Below the pieces are notes generated by a model. It worked only from the letters and a program-made list of their open reading frames with translations, had not been told where the DNA came from and made no database searches. Positions 37,401 to 45,317 of a stretch of 64,000 nucleotides of DNA are shown piece after piece (the stretch's first letter is position 1; each line of letters opens with the position of its first letter). Both the position numbers and the translations under genes were made by a program. Origin of the DNA: Periplaneta americana (taxonomy: Eukaryota > Arthropoda > Insecta > Blattodea > Blattidae); NCBI RefSeq assembly GCF_040183065.1, contig NC_091119.1, forward strand, positions 194,382,543-194,446,542, given 5' to 3'.

Positions 37401-38772
37401 ATCACTATGCGCTGTTGGAGACTATGCCATACATGACAGGTAATACAACTTGTATTCTTTGGAACCGATTGAAGGGATCTGAATGCAGTGTCAATTCAAA
37501 TATTTGTGGTTTCTTGAAAGTGAACGTGTACGAGTCCACGCGATGGATATGAATGGAGTGTCTAGTGTCAATTCATGTCTGTGGTTATTTTGAAAATGAA
37601 TGTGTGAGTTCACTCGACGGATATGAATGAAGTGTAACTTCAAACGTAATATGTGAAATCTATGACCTTACCTTTCCCCTCCGTGGAAATTCGCATGCGG
37701 GGGTTGAGGGGGCGGAGGCGCCGATCGGGAGTGTCTTCTGCGCTCCATTATCTGCCCGATGTAGTCGGCCAGCAGCATCCCCGACATTCTGCCCATGCTT
37801 CGAGCGAGGATGGGAGGAAGGACACCGTAAGGATTCTCGTTGTCGGTCAGACCCAACTTGTCGAAGTCAACTGCAACATGGAATACAGACAGTCTAATGA
37901 GTAATGTCGGTTTGGGAGCAGAATTTTAGTTGGAGTGTGTTGTGGCAAGAAATTAATCCATTTTAAATCTTGCGTACACTATTTTTAACACTTGAATATA
38001 ATTAATTGATTAACTAGCAGACTTACTCGTGTTAATTATGTAAGTTTGTGCGGCTTACAGCTGTTTCGGTGCTTCATCATACCATCCTCAGAGCCTACTA
38101 GATCTCGGCGTCATCTCGAACTTCTCTGCCTGTTATGTGGGTGCGTTTGATTGTTGAAAGGTGTTGAAAAGTGGAGTCAAATAGTGTGTGTGTGTACTGA
38201 AATTGATATGTGTGTTGAGAATTTGATCAGGGTGTGTTTTAGTGTGTTTGCATATTTCATATTATTCTAGTGTGTTGAGTTTTTGGTTCTTGGGTTGTAT
38301 GTGTAGGATTTCCATAGGACAGACAGGCAGATCATTCCAAAAACGCTACAAAGAACACATTAAAGCAATAACCAGAGGGCACAATACATCTACATACGCA
38401 GATCACATAACCAGTGCTAACCATACATACAATAACATAAATGCGGACATGGAAATACTACACATACAACCCAAGAACCAAAAACTCAACACACTAGAAC
38501 AATACGAAATATACAAACACACTAAAACACACCCCGATCAAATTATCAACACACAGATCAATTTCAGTATACACACACTATTTGACTCTACTTTTCAACA
38601 CCTTTCAACAATCAAAAGCACCCACATAACAGGCAGAGAAGTTCGAGATGACGCCGAGATCTAGTAGGCTCTGAGGATGGTGTGATGAAGCACCGCACAA
38701 ACTTACATAATTAACACGAGTAAGTCTGCTAGTTAATAAATTAAGAAATTAATCTTCTTCTTCTTCTTCTTC

Positions 38773-38831
<59 letters not shown>

Positions 38832-40834
38832 TCATTAGGATCAAATCCTGTTGGTTTTCATTTGGTGTCGCTATTCCCCGAGGCAGGTGACCAGCTTTCC
38901 AGCCATCTTTTCGGAGGTCGTCCGAGCGGTCTGGTGGCGTCAGGTTTTTCCTTCATGGCGATTTTAGGTAGACGATCATTTTGCATCTTCAAAGTATGAT
39001 CTCTCCATTCTTGTCTTCTCTTTTTAACCCACTTAGTAACATCTTGCATTCCACTCGTCAATTTGAAATCTATAAGGTTCATCCGAGACACCAATATTTC
39101 TTCGAGCAATATATCTTCCACCCTAGTAGGTTGCTAGCCTTGCTTAGGCGTGTTTTCTGTAGGGATCCCTTCTCCGTCTGCTACAACCAAGGTTGCATTG
39201 CCCAGGGGTCATGACATGGACGTGGAGGTAGGATTCATTGGCAGCGCTGACAGATGGCATTGCGTCAGAAGGCATTTCACTAGATTTTTTAGATGTCGTC
39301 TAAAGAAATTAATGTAATCTTCAAAGTAAAGACCGTTAGATTATAATTGAAGAGCAAACTTTCAAAACCTGACATGTCCTTTCCTCCCCCCCCCCCAGAA
39401 AATACACTTCAAATGCCAAAGAATACATCTCTGCAATGAACAAAATATTTTCTGTGGTAAAATATTAAAGTTTGTTTTTTGCTATATCACTTAGAAGCTT
39501 ATAAAATTTCACCATAGAAAAAAAAATGTTTTGAATTGCGGCCTTTGGATTTCACACCTAGCAGTCGAGTTGAACCTATAGTTGAGTTTAACATGACTAT
39601 ATAGGCTAATTCACACGGGAATAGTTTACAGGAGTCAAGTGCTTGGAGCAAGTCGACTTTCCTTCAACTTTCCCCGTGTGATATGGTCGAAACGGTCAAG
39701 TGTGACTTGGCGGTCAAGCAGAATTTGAGTTGACGACCCGTCAACTTATGTGTCCAATTTCCTGTCACGTGACCAACTTGACTCCACCACTTCCCGCGTG
39801 TGAATGCGAACTTGTAGCAACTTGGCAAGTAGAAAGTTTGTAGTTTTAGGCCTACTGTCGATGTAAATTAATAATTATTAATAATGAGCGCCCCTAAGTG
39901 GAATTCCAACGATATCATTAAGTTTTTGGAAGTCTATGAGAAGTATGAACTTGTATGGAATATACGCGACAAAGAATACCTCAATAAAAACAAGCGGGAA
40001 TTATTATTCCAGAAACTAGTCAGTGAACTCATGGAACAAGGTTTCGAAAACATAGACGTAGAAGTGGTTCGAAAAAGTTAAAAAGCCTTGAAACAGGACT
40101 CATTCTGAGGTGTTTCCTGTATTCTGCAGGACCTTCTTCAGCTAATTCTTTCAACAAGGTATTAGATGCACCGTGCATAATTATTCTACGAATCCATTTC
40201 TTAACCCATGTTCTCTTTTCCTTTTTTTCAAGAATATTTTGTAATTAACACAATAATAAGGCGCCAATTAGCTACACACACGCTTGAATATGTGCTGGTG
40301 GCATCTTCAGTTTCACCAAACTAAAAATGCCAGTTCACTATTGATTTTTATTAACTATAACAGAATACAAGAATTCAAACACCACTGCGAATACAACATT
40401 CAGCGCGCGCTTTTTTTCAAGCATGGTTTCAAGTTTAATGTCGCCGTGTGATCACAAATATTCCATCAAGTTTAGAGGCTTCAAGCACTTGACTCCTGTA
40501 GACTCCTGTAAACTATCACCGTGTGACTCGGGTTTATATAACGAAAAGCACGCGTCATTTGATAGTAGTACGTACTCGTAAATGGCAAGCTGATGGACAT
40601 GTTGGACAGGAAGCCATCCGGAGGATATCGCACGAACGGCAGCGACAAGGAGGGCGTGATGACCAGAGCGGTGCCGGGTGGCAGCGCCAGCCGTCCGTCG
40701 TTGGTGATCCAGAGTATTCGCTTCTGTCTGGAGTGAGGCTTGTCGTCAGACGCTGCGCTGCCCGGGACCAGAGCTGCTGCCAGAAGCGCGGTTAGCCATG
40801 CTGCGTGTGCCCGGAAATCCATGGCTCCAGTTTC
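25887..40834 (-). CDS. Secreted DM4/12-domain protein, 5 coding exons, complete
   Basis: Exons 40576-40834 (ATG at 40820-40822), 37672-37870, 32358-32504, 28562-28708 and 25887-26007 join to 861 coding bases: 286 residues and a TAA stop. Residues 1-25 form a signal peptide (MDFRAHAAWLTALLAAALVP), followed by a dibasic RQKR cleavage site at 32-35. Next comes the family stretch ILWITNDGRLALPPGT and an N-glycosylation site at N74. Residues about 149-238 are the DM4/12 domain (GMDGKACLLRAICEVHG, then GECWRYYKACPKSLF) with cysteines 170, 176, 226 and 232. A proline-rich linker sits near 134-141, and the tail from 248 is acidic. The family is arthropod-wide and of unknown function. A 5' UTR exon is likely because an acceptor precedes the ATG, but I did not find it. 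Confidence 0.92.
26167..26754 (+). mobile_element. Non-LTR family A, copy 3, with 10-bp target duplication
   Basis: 5'-truncated. Frames 26203-26478 and 26457-26738 are the two halves of the family A C-terminus, separated by a single-base frameshift near 26380-26460. Flanked by ATGGAAAGAA at 26157-26166 and 26755-26764. Lies in the last DM4/12 intron. Confidence 0.93.
26795..28020. repeat. Satellite array, about 155-bp unit, 8 copies
   Basis: GACGGTATTTTGTGGTGAAA marks each unit: starts at 26797, 26948, 27102, 27234, 27388, 27543, 27697, 27845 and 28003. Spacing is 151, 154, 132, 154, 155, 154, 148 and 158 bp. Most of the variation is in an A/T homopolymer after GAGTAAATT. Units are highly similar, so the array is young. 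Minus-strand ORFs across it only mirror the repeat. Lies in an intron of the DM4/12 gene. Confidence 0.95.
28115..28406 (+). mobile_element. tRNA-derived SINE with perfect 15-bp target duplication
   Basis: 292 bp with A box TAGCTCAGTTGG and B box GGTTCGATCCC at the 5' end, then an unrelated body. TATGTGGTAACAGTG flanks it at 28100-28114 and 28407-28421. The intact flanks suggest recent insertion. The minus ORF 28099-28368 is spurious. Confidence 0.93.
28562..28708 (-). CDS. DM4/12 protein exon 4
   Basis: Residues 198-246 plus two bases: SKSPFADVLEEYVNAERAG, ECWRYYKACPKSLFLTS, ending the DM4/12 domain with its last two cysteines. The acceptor is CTCCAG| and the donor TC|GTAAGT. Confidence 0.94.
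29024..29211. repeat. (ATT)n microsatellite
   Basis: About 60 triplets with a few substitutions. It produces false poly-Ile, poly-Asn and poly-Leu frames on both strands. Confidence 0.97.
29212..29885 (+). mobile_element. Non-LTR 3' part, family D
   Basis: Frame to 29535 reads RSMYFGYVHSQIQYGIPLWG then KLQKKIIKIMKQAPVRS, an RT C-terminal region similar in layout to the element at 1-1018. The rest is broken by stops. The 3' end has a (TTACTA)n tail near 29865-29885. Confidence 0.82.
29920..30000 (+). mobile_element. Penelope-like 3' end fragment
   Basis: CACCGAAACAGCTGTAAGCC followed by CACAATTAACACGAGTAAG matches the terminal segment of the element at 24099-24834, in opposite orientation. 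Confidence 0.75.
30120..31135 (-). mobile_element. Non-LTR element carrying RNase H, 5'-truncated
   Basis: Element body around the RNase H ORF. The 3' end lies near 30120-30160 (TGTTGTTGCTGTTGTT on the plus strand, possibly a CAA-type tail). Lies in DM4/12 intron 3. Confidence 0.75.
30163..31113 (-). CDS. Retrotransposon RNase H and zinc-knuckle ORF, open
   Basis: 316 residues. RNase H catalytic residues are all present: D65 (YTDGS), E98 (DAEIMAI), D124 (LSDQKAAL), D177 (NETADFLA), with the IPAHCGIAGN block. A C-X2-C-X9-H-X3-C knuckle follows at 271-288. RNase H degrades the RNA strand after reverse transcription. This is the C-terminal part of the pol ORF of an I/Jockey-group non-LTR element. 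The frame is closed upstream by a stop near 31135, so the RT part has been lost. No lesion within it. Confidence 0.9.
   Translation of the reverse strand: MNLPKSKESILSRENPLTFEPINIQLDLEEPVTKSETSKPVLKALALEAVNNRYPPEEWSHIYTDGSTIDNNSGSGITCALFSFYQPAGHHTTNFDAEIMAIHISLQHLLYRIDKFQNAVILSDQKAALYAINSYKMMSIQIKECHKMIQQLQKLQKRIQLQWIPAHCGIAGNETADFLAKKGSNLIQNTNTSLPFTSIKRLIKNKYKIKQNQALCTKAKDKKWSILIKKKTEIIPEIPRKSAVAKFRLLTEHDYLAKHLNKIGIYTNPNCPLCNKEEEMTEDHLQTCEVLPDGSTTEKYWRARTLMASLPKPGIR
31264..31543. mobile_element. Small foldback element with (TA)n centre
   Basis: Arms of about 80 bp (31264-31345 and 31460-31543) are inverse copies sharing GGTGACAT, CAAAAAACAAATTTTACA and AACTTTCTAATTCCTGCAAA. Non-coding, MITE-like. 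Target duplication not resolved. Confidence 0.75.
31340..31396. repeat. (TA)n microsatellite
   Basis: A pure TA run of about 28 units in the loop of the foldback element. Confidence 0.97.
31910..32005. repeat. Three-unit minisatellite with palindromic ATTACGTAA
   Basis: Units start at 31912, 31947 and 31979 (ATTACGTAACTGGCTGCGTA and variants), period about 32-35 bp, AT-rich, diverged. Confidence 0.8.
32358..32504 (-). CDS. DM4/12 protein exon 3
   Basis: Residues 149-197 plus two bases: LYIVVEDMLANFGMDGKACL, RAICEVHGQ, GLIGEIVKLFF. This is the core of the DM4/12 domain with its first two cysteines. The acceptor is CCACAG| and the donor CAC|GTAAGT. Confidence 0.95.
32679..32882. mobile_element. 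hAT-type MITE
   Basis: 204 bp. The ends are CAGGGGCGTA and its inverse TACGCCCCTG, with subterminal TTGGGCTAC and its inverse. Near-matching flanks GTCTCAAT and CTCTCAAT suggest an 8-bp duplication with one mismatch. Non-coding, in the DM4/12 intron just left of the Penelope-like fragment. Confidence 0.8.
33070..33475 (+). mobile_element. Penelope-like 3' part, single copy
   Basis: Frame 33081-33344 reads [20 protein letters not shown], then [10 protein letters not shown], the GIY-YIG C-terminal region, nearly identical to the arms at 4278-5178. The 3' segment continues to AGATGTAGAATATT near 33465. 5'-truncated before the nuclease motifs. Confidence 0.85.
33476..34548. other. Intronic AT-rich DNA
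   Basis: No gene. An ACATCGAAACTAGTCAATCA stretch near 34110-34135 resembles a Penelope-like 3' end but is too short to call. Short AATA and poly-T runs at 33833-33850 and 34374-34385. Confidence 0.4.
34549..34621 (-). tRNA. tRNA-Phe (anticodon GAA)
   Basis: 73 nt. The acceptor stem GCCGAAA pairs with TTTCGGC, discriminator A. The D arm is TAGCTCAGTTGGGAGAGC (A box intact). The anticodon stem-loop has GAA at 34586-34588. The T arm is CCTGGTTCGATCCCGGG (B box GGTTCGATCC). A T4 terminator follows 6 nt downstream (AAAA at 34540-34543 on the plus strand). All stems pair, unlike the SINE heads in this window, so it looks like a genuine gene. It is nested in a DM4/12 intron on the same strand. Confidence 0.95.
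34640..35140. other. Repeated TAGTCATG...CACGTGACTAAC motif
   Basis: The motif occurs at about 34660-34682 and 35097-35132, each preceded by CGAAGTTAAATTCACC or a similar TTAAATTTACC. The two halves form an inverted repeat around a spacer of variable length. No gene here. Confidence 0.5.
35377..37167. repeat. 1.8-kb AT-rich satellite with 120-bp higher-order period
   Basis: Degenerate AAATAAACGAATAAATAAAG tetranucleotide-based repeat. In its right part CAAATAGATAATGAAATGAA recurs at 36581, 36701, 36821 and 36941, exactly 120 bp apart, then at 37021. The minus strand gives several long Tyr/Leu/Phe frames (up to 334 codons), an artefact of a stop-free 4-bp periodicity. Lies in a DM4/12 intron. 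Confidence 0.95.
37476..37645. repeat. Tandem repeat, about 73-bp unit, 2.4 copies
   Basis: Units start at about 37476, 37546 and 37620 (GATATGAATGGAGTGT and variants), with TTTGAAAATGAATGTG and CTCGACG blocks. It ends about 25 bp from exon 2 of the DM4/12 gene. Confidence 0.75.
37672..37870 (-). CDS. DM4/12 protein exon 2
   Basis: Residues 83-148 plus two bases: DFDKLGLTDNENPYG, RMSGMLLADYIGQIMERRR and a proline-rich stretch. The acceptor is TTGCAG| and the donor AAAG|GTAAGG. Confidence 0.92.
38009..38737. mobile_element. Penelope-like foldback with terminal inverted repeats
   Basis: Arms 38009-38320 (minus-strand sense) and 38449-38737 (plus sense) are inverse copies of the 3' part of the element at 24099-24834. 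The 128-bp loop carries the plus-sense nuclease block GQTGRSFQKRYKEHIKA. The plus frame continues [20 protein letters not shown]. The right arm lacks a short stretch present on the left (GAAACAGCTGTAAG). Lies in DM4/12 intron 1. Confidence 0.85.
38754..38831. repeat. (TTC)n(TTA)n microsatellite
   Basis: A TTC run followed by a TTA run. The TTA part doubles as the tail of the LINE immediately right (minus strand). Confidence 0.95.
38832..39125 (-). mobile_element. Non-LTR 3' end, GRPPKRW type
   Basis: The minus frame reads MQDVTKWVKKRRQEWRDHTL, then RPLGRPPKRW, the C-terminus of an RTE/R-type reverse transcriptase, and ends in a (TAA)n tail. 5'-truncated. Confidence 0.8.
39604..40534 (+). mobile_element. 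TIR DNA element encoding a MADF-like protein
   Basis: The inverted ends share CACACGG, then ATAGTTTACAGGAGTC and AAGTGCTTG; the right end has a 10-bp internal duplication. The flanking direct repeat TATATA lies at 39598-39603 and 40535-40540 but is low complexity. MADF/SANT proteins accompany PIF/Harbinger transposases, so that superfamily is the best guess. The transposase itself is absent. Confidence 0.65.
39884..40081 (+). CDS. MADF-like DNA-binding protein fragment (transposon-encoded)
   Basis: 65 codons from ATG: KFLEVYEKYELVWNIRDKEY matches the start of a MADF domain (small helical DNA-binding domain). A TAA stop interrupts what would be the third helix, and KALKQDS continues in frame after it, so this is a broken copy. 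Confidence 0.6.
   Translation: MSAPKWNSNDIIKFLEVYEKYELVWNIRDKEYLNKNKRELLFQKLVSELMEQGFENIDVEVVRKS
40576..40834 (-). CDS. DM4/12 protein exon with start codon
   Basis: Coding from 40822: signal peptide, RQKR site, N-terminal family stretch, residues 1-82 plus one base. An acceptor-like TTGCAG precedes GAAACTGGAGCCATG. The donor is ACGA|GTACGT. A transposon ends 35 bp inside the following intron. Confidence 0.9.
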
Positions 40835-41026
40835 CTGCAATAGTCAAGAACAGACTTTAAGTACTTGAATGTTTGCTGCGGACAATAATTACAGCCTACA
40901 TAGATCATCCGAAAATTAGTTGCAACACTGTTACTATTCAGCTTCTCTAGCGGTGAATAATGTAAGCTGGTAGTATGAGATGGAGTGGTGTCTGAAAAGT
41001 GTTACTTGTAAGTTGGTAGTAGTAGT

Positions 41027-41080
41027 TGGAATTGAATGGGTTACATCAGCTGCTTGTTTATGCGGATGACATGAATATGT
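41027..41080 (+). mobile_element. Non-LTR family A, tiny fragment
   Basis: Contains TTACATCAGCTGCTTGTTTA then GCGGATGACATGAATATG, the YADD region of family A. Confidence 0.8.
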
Positions 41081-42268
41081 TATGGGATCACAAAACAGCT
41101 GTTTACAATGAACTTGAAAACCAACGGCGTAACTTTATTGATACAGCAGGCGAGACCCAACAATTTGGCTAGAATTCTGATACACCACAAGTAAGACTAT
41201 AAAAATGTAGTTTATACAATATTTAATATTTAGAAGAATTGTCAGTTACTTTGTCACCGCTAACCGTAAAAATTTCCAAAGACTGCACCCATTTTATTTT
41301 CATTTATTGTATTGATTTTATTGCCAACACGCATTTACATCAACAATGAACGTTTGGTATGACCGCGAACATAATTCCATCCATACACACTTATATTGTA
41401 ACATTAATTTACATTGAAAATCGGCATTAACACGAACACGTGTACCGCATGGTAGGCCTCCGGTTGACAGTTAATTACAGTGTTGCCGACGTATGGCTCC
41501 GGCTTGTAACTGAAGAAGGCTCTGACTGTACCATTATACTCCCATTTTTTCTCCATTAGCCTATCTGTCGAATACAAAATATCTGGTCAATAGTTGATCT
41601 ATTACGCCTAAAACCACACTGATGATCCCCAATAATTTCATCTACATATGGAATTAATCTTCTCAAAAGAATATTGGACAACATTTTGTACGACGTCAAC
41701 AAAAGTGATATTCCTCGAAAGTTACTACAGTCAGGCTTGTCCCCTTCTTAAAGACAGGTACGATTATGGACTCCTTCCATCGATTCTTCTGCAGTTTCAA
41801 TTTTGAATCGCTCAAAATAATCTCCAAACTTGCCATGATGAGATATAAATTGCGTACTAATAAAATTAGGAGAGTATACTTTGCATTTCACTCGATCACA
41901 TATTCGAATAAGTTAATAATAATAAGTTTTTGGTAACTGAATCGTTTCACTTGCAGTCCAGTGTGAATTCTAAGTAGAGGTAACACGTTCTTTAATTTTA
42001 AGTTTAATAAGTATATATGAGATGGGACACTTTTTATATGAATAAGGTATGCGATCACCTCTAAATTCTGGAGATTATCATGTTAAAGCGGGAGAGCGGA
42101 AGTCATGAGCTAATTCCGGGTGACCAGCGTATTGTTTGAAAGTTGGTAGGTCTGTATTTAACCACAAACTGATGACAACAAACCTACAGCAGCGATCTGC
42201 TTCCGATACGGCTCTTTCCCTGGCCGCACACTGGCACTAGGGATCACCCTGCTTTTTCAGGATATCAT
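41081..42268. other. Intergenic, apart from the LINE fragment
   Basis: No gene recognised upstream of the DM4/12 gene apart from family A fragments. Confidence 0.4.
41525..41800 (-). mobile_element. Non-LTR family A fragment, minus strand
   Basis: The inverse of the region read at 8254-8470 (GGGGATCATCAGTGTGGTTT and CTGTCTTTAAGAAGGGG). It extends about 40 bp further 5' than the copy at 8254. Confidence 0.85.
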
Positions 42269-43823
42269 CACAGTCTACTATATACAGTCACGAAGCTTAA
42301 TACTTACTAAATATGCAAACATAGACAGTTGAAATATGCATCCATAGATAGTTGCTCACCACCAGGATCGCTACTATCGCCTCATCACAGACTCTTTCCC
42401 TAGCAGACCATAAAATGTATTGTACTTTCGATATCGTGTTCTTTTGGAAAAATTAACACCTTCCTCCCACTATTGAAATATGAAATACATAAGGTTTATA
42501 TATTATTTTCATAAAATATATATTATATTCTATAAACTCACCTTCCTGGATCTTTCGGAAGAAGGATAACGCTAACCTATTTTTCTTACAATTTATAATA
42601 CTACAAACGTCTCCTTGTCCCATATTATTCTTCAAATTATTGTATTTTAGCCATTTACATTTATTACAACCGATAACGAACATTTCACAGCCTACATAGC
42701 TTTTCATAAAAATGCGAAATACGGCACAGTCAATGCTTTTTCGATCTAGCCCAGGCATTAATGTTTGTTCGGGTTTTCTATTTCAGTGTATGAAGCTCAG
42801 TGAAATATATTATAACTTTATTGCGTATCATTGCTAAGCTTTATTTAGTGTAATGTGTCCATAAGTTCCGTTTACTTCTTGTTGCATAATATGTTGCAGA
42901 AATAATTACAAAACTGTGTTATTTTAATGTGAAGAGAATTTAGATGTTAACATAATCTGTTCGCGTCAACATTTCAAGTTTAGAATGGAAGCTATTTTCA
43001 TGTTTAATAAAAAAGAATTTGTATTGTGATTTCAATTTAGCACATCTACCTTCCTTAATTTTAGACAAAACATTTACTATACCACTCCTATGAAATTAGT
43101 GTACGTACAATTGTGTTACTTCGTCTCTTAAGTAGTAGATAAATACAGTAATTCAGTACTCAATTGTAGTATTAAAATACAGACAAATTGAATGTCCGGG
43201 GTATCATACATGACATTATGCTTAATTATAATGTATGATTGCGAATTTAGGAATATAAGTTAAATATAGTAAACATAACCTATAATTTTCATATTAATGG
43301 CAAGGCATTGGAGATCACTAAATTTAGAGAGAAAGGGGCAACTGGTACAGTAAACATAACGTATAATTTCAACATATCTAAATATCCGTGCGGTGCAATT
43401 GAAAATTATTGAATCGTGCATAAATGAATGTACAAGAATTTCGCAATATTTAATCGAAATAAAGGCAGGTATTACACATACGAACAACGTAATTTCCACA
43501 GCAAAAATAATATTACTCGCAAGTGAATTATGTCTGAAGTGTCTCATAATCATTGTTTTAAATTTTATTAATGGAATTACACTACATTTTAGAGAAACAC
43601 ATGTTACTGTTTATGCATTCCAACTAATTTATATGGTTGAAACGCCGCCCTTCGTGATCGGGTTAAGCGAGTTACATAGTCTGCCTTATGGCCTGTATTA
43701 GATCACGATGGCTGTGGCACAGTCTATTGTTCCTAGTACTCACAGCGCTCCAAGCGGCTAACAACTATCGCGAGATTTGCAAAAAATCATCCCTAGCTTC
43801 GTGACTGTGTATAGTAGACTGTG
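42269..43823 (-). mobile_element. TIR transposon with THAP-domain exon (P-element-like?)
   Basis: TIRs of about 31 bp: left CACAGTCTACTATATACAGT, right its inverse with one change, continuing CACGAAGCT. The 7-bp flank ATATCAT is at 42262-42268 and 43824-43830. The minus frame within 42453-42758 holds MGQGDVCSIINCKKNRLALS then FFRKIQE, the start of a THAP zinc finger (C-X4-C spacing at the N-terminus). THAP domains head P-element-type transposases, whose target duplications are 7-8 bp. No catalytic core recognised. Confidence 0.7.
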
Positions 43824-43836
43824 ATATCATTACTAA

Positions 43837-44877
43837 GGCCCGTAACACACTTGAAGAGTTTTCCTAGCGAGAAATGTGTTGCGAGAAAGAGGCGAAGAGC
43901 CTTCCTCCACACACTTGAGTTCTCGTTATCACAGATCACACCTCGCTATGATCATCTATGCACTGCCTTCATGCAGAAAGGATTTTTCTGATTATATATA
44001 GTAATCACTCGTTGGGGAAAATTTATAGGTTATGTATTTACGTATATTGTCGTACTTAAATATATAACCTTTAAGTATATTGTCGTACTTTACAAATTAC
44101 GTACGAACGCTGTGTTGAATCTGAGTATTCAGATGGTGAGGAAATGGAGTTACATGAACATATTTTGTTACTGAAAAGAAAAAGTAGGCCTAAAATTAAA
44201 GCCAGAAATATCTGAAAATAACATTGTATCTTACGAAAATAAGGGGGAGTTTTGGACACTGATTTCGATTTGATGATACGTTAGGCGTTATTTCAAATTG
44301 AATGGACCTCAGTTTTTTGCTATTCATGATATGATAGAGGATTCTTTGCTATGTTCTGATTAAAATTATGTAAACTGTTAAGACATAGATACATTATTTC
44401 AAATGTTTAATTAATAGCATTAAATCTCATCAAAATAAAATATAGCTCTATTTATTTTCAGATAATCTGATATTTATCTCCAGATTTCTTCTTTAAGTTT
44501 CGTGTTTTTATAGTTTTCATCCTGTGTATCATACAAATAACCTACGGGTGACATCGTACAAGTTCGATAAGCTTCTGACTGAAATTATCAGCCATATTTC
44601 CTCATTTTCAAATAAAAACAATACAATTCATCGCCACCTGTGATATCTTTTTCTACATTCAATTGTCATAAAGAGTATAAATGTCAAACATCTTTGATAA
44701 ATGTGTCAAGAAAATTTGCTGAGCACCGATTCCAGCGAGAAACTCGCGCGAGGTTCTTGCCTCGAGCGAGAATCTCTTCCAGTGTGTGGACGTCCATCTG
44801 AATCCATGTTATCAGTTTTTTAATTTTCTCGCAACACATTTCTCGCTGGCGAAAACTCTGCAAGTTTGTTACGGGTC
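43837..44877. mobile_element. Harbinger-like element with TAA target duplication
   Basis: 1041 bp. The TIR is about 50 bp, imperfect: left GGCCCGTAACACACTTG and right GACCCGTAACAAACTTG (inverse), both continuing AGAGTTTTC then AGCGAGAAATGTGTTGCGAG. TAA flanks it at 43834-43836 and 44878-44880, a TWA target typical of PIF/Harbinger. No transposase recognised, so probably non-autonomous. It abuts the THAP element on its left. Confidence 0.8.
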
Positions 44878-44999
44878 TAACTTGCGAATTACAAACTGGC
44901 CCAAATGCTGAGGTCAGTTTTATATCATAGCTTGAACCGAATCGGTGACGGTTACCTCGTCACTTAATCATTATTATGTTATGAACAGAGAATGGTGTG

Positions 45000-45300
45000 A
45001 AGTTAATAGCTGGTACCTGGATAGTTAAGAGTGGTTTAGGTTGTTACACGTATGTTCGCACATCGCTGCAGCAAATATGGTAATGACAGGAAATCGCACT
45101 GAGAGCGCGATTAGCATTCTGACCTATAAAAAGTGCACGGGCCCGGGTGAAGGTCGCTGTGACGCCGACGGCAGGTGGCAGGGACGGAGAACCCGTTGTT
45201 CGGGCCCCGATCACGATAGGACTACTGCATTTCATTTGTGGATCACTACGCTCGCGCTCAAATTAGTGTCAGATCGCTGAAATCTCCCTGCAAGCGTTCA
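45000..45300. other. GC-richer segment with TATA-like box
   Basis: CTATAAAAAG at 45122-45131 (plus strand) precedes a GC-rich stretch (GTGCACGGGCCCGGGTGAAG). It could be a promoter or an upstream exon of the DM4/12 gene on the other strand. I see no ORF with family features. Confidence 0.25.
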
Positions 45301-45317
45301 GCTATGCACGCTTCTTC

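Noticed and set aside
40523-40795. Plus ORF of 90 codons
   Set aside because: Antisense shadow of the DM4/12 signal-peptide exon.
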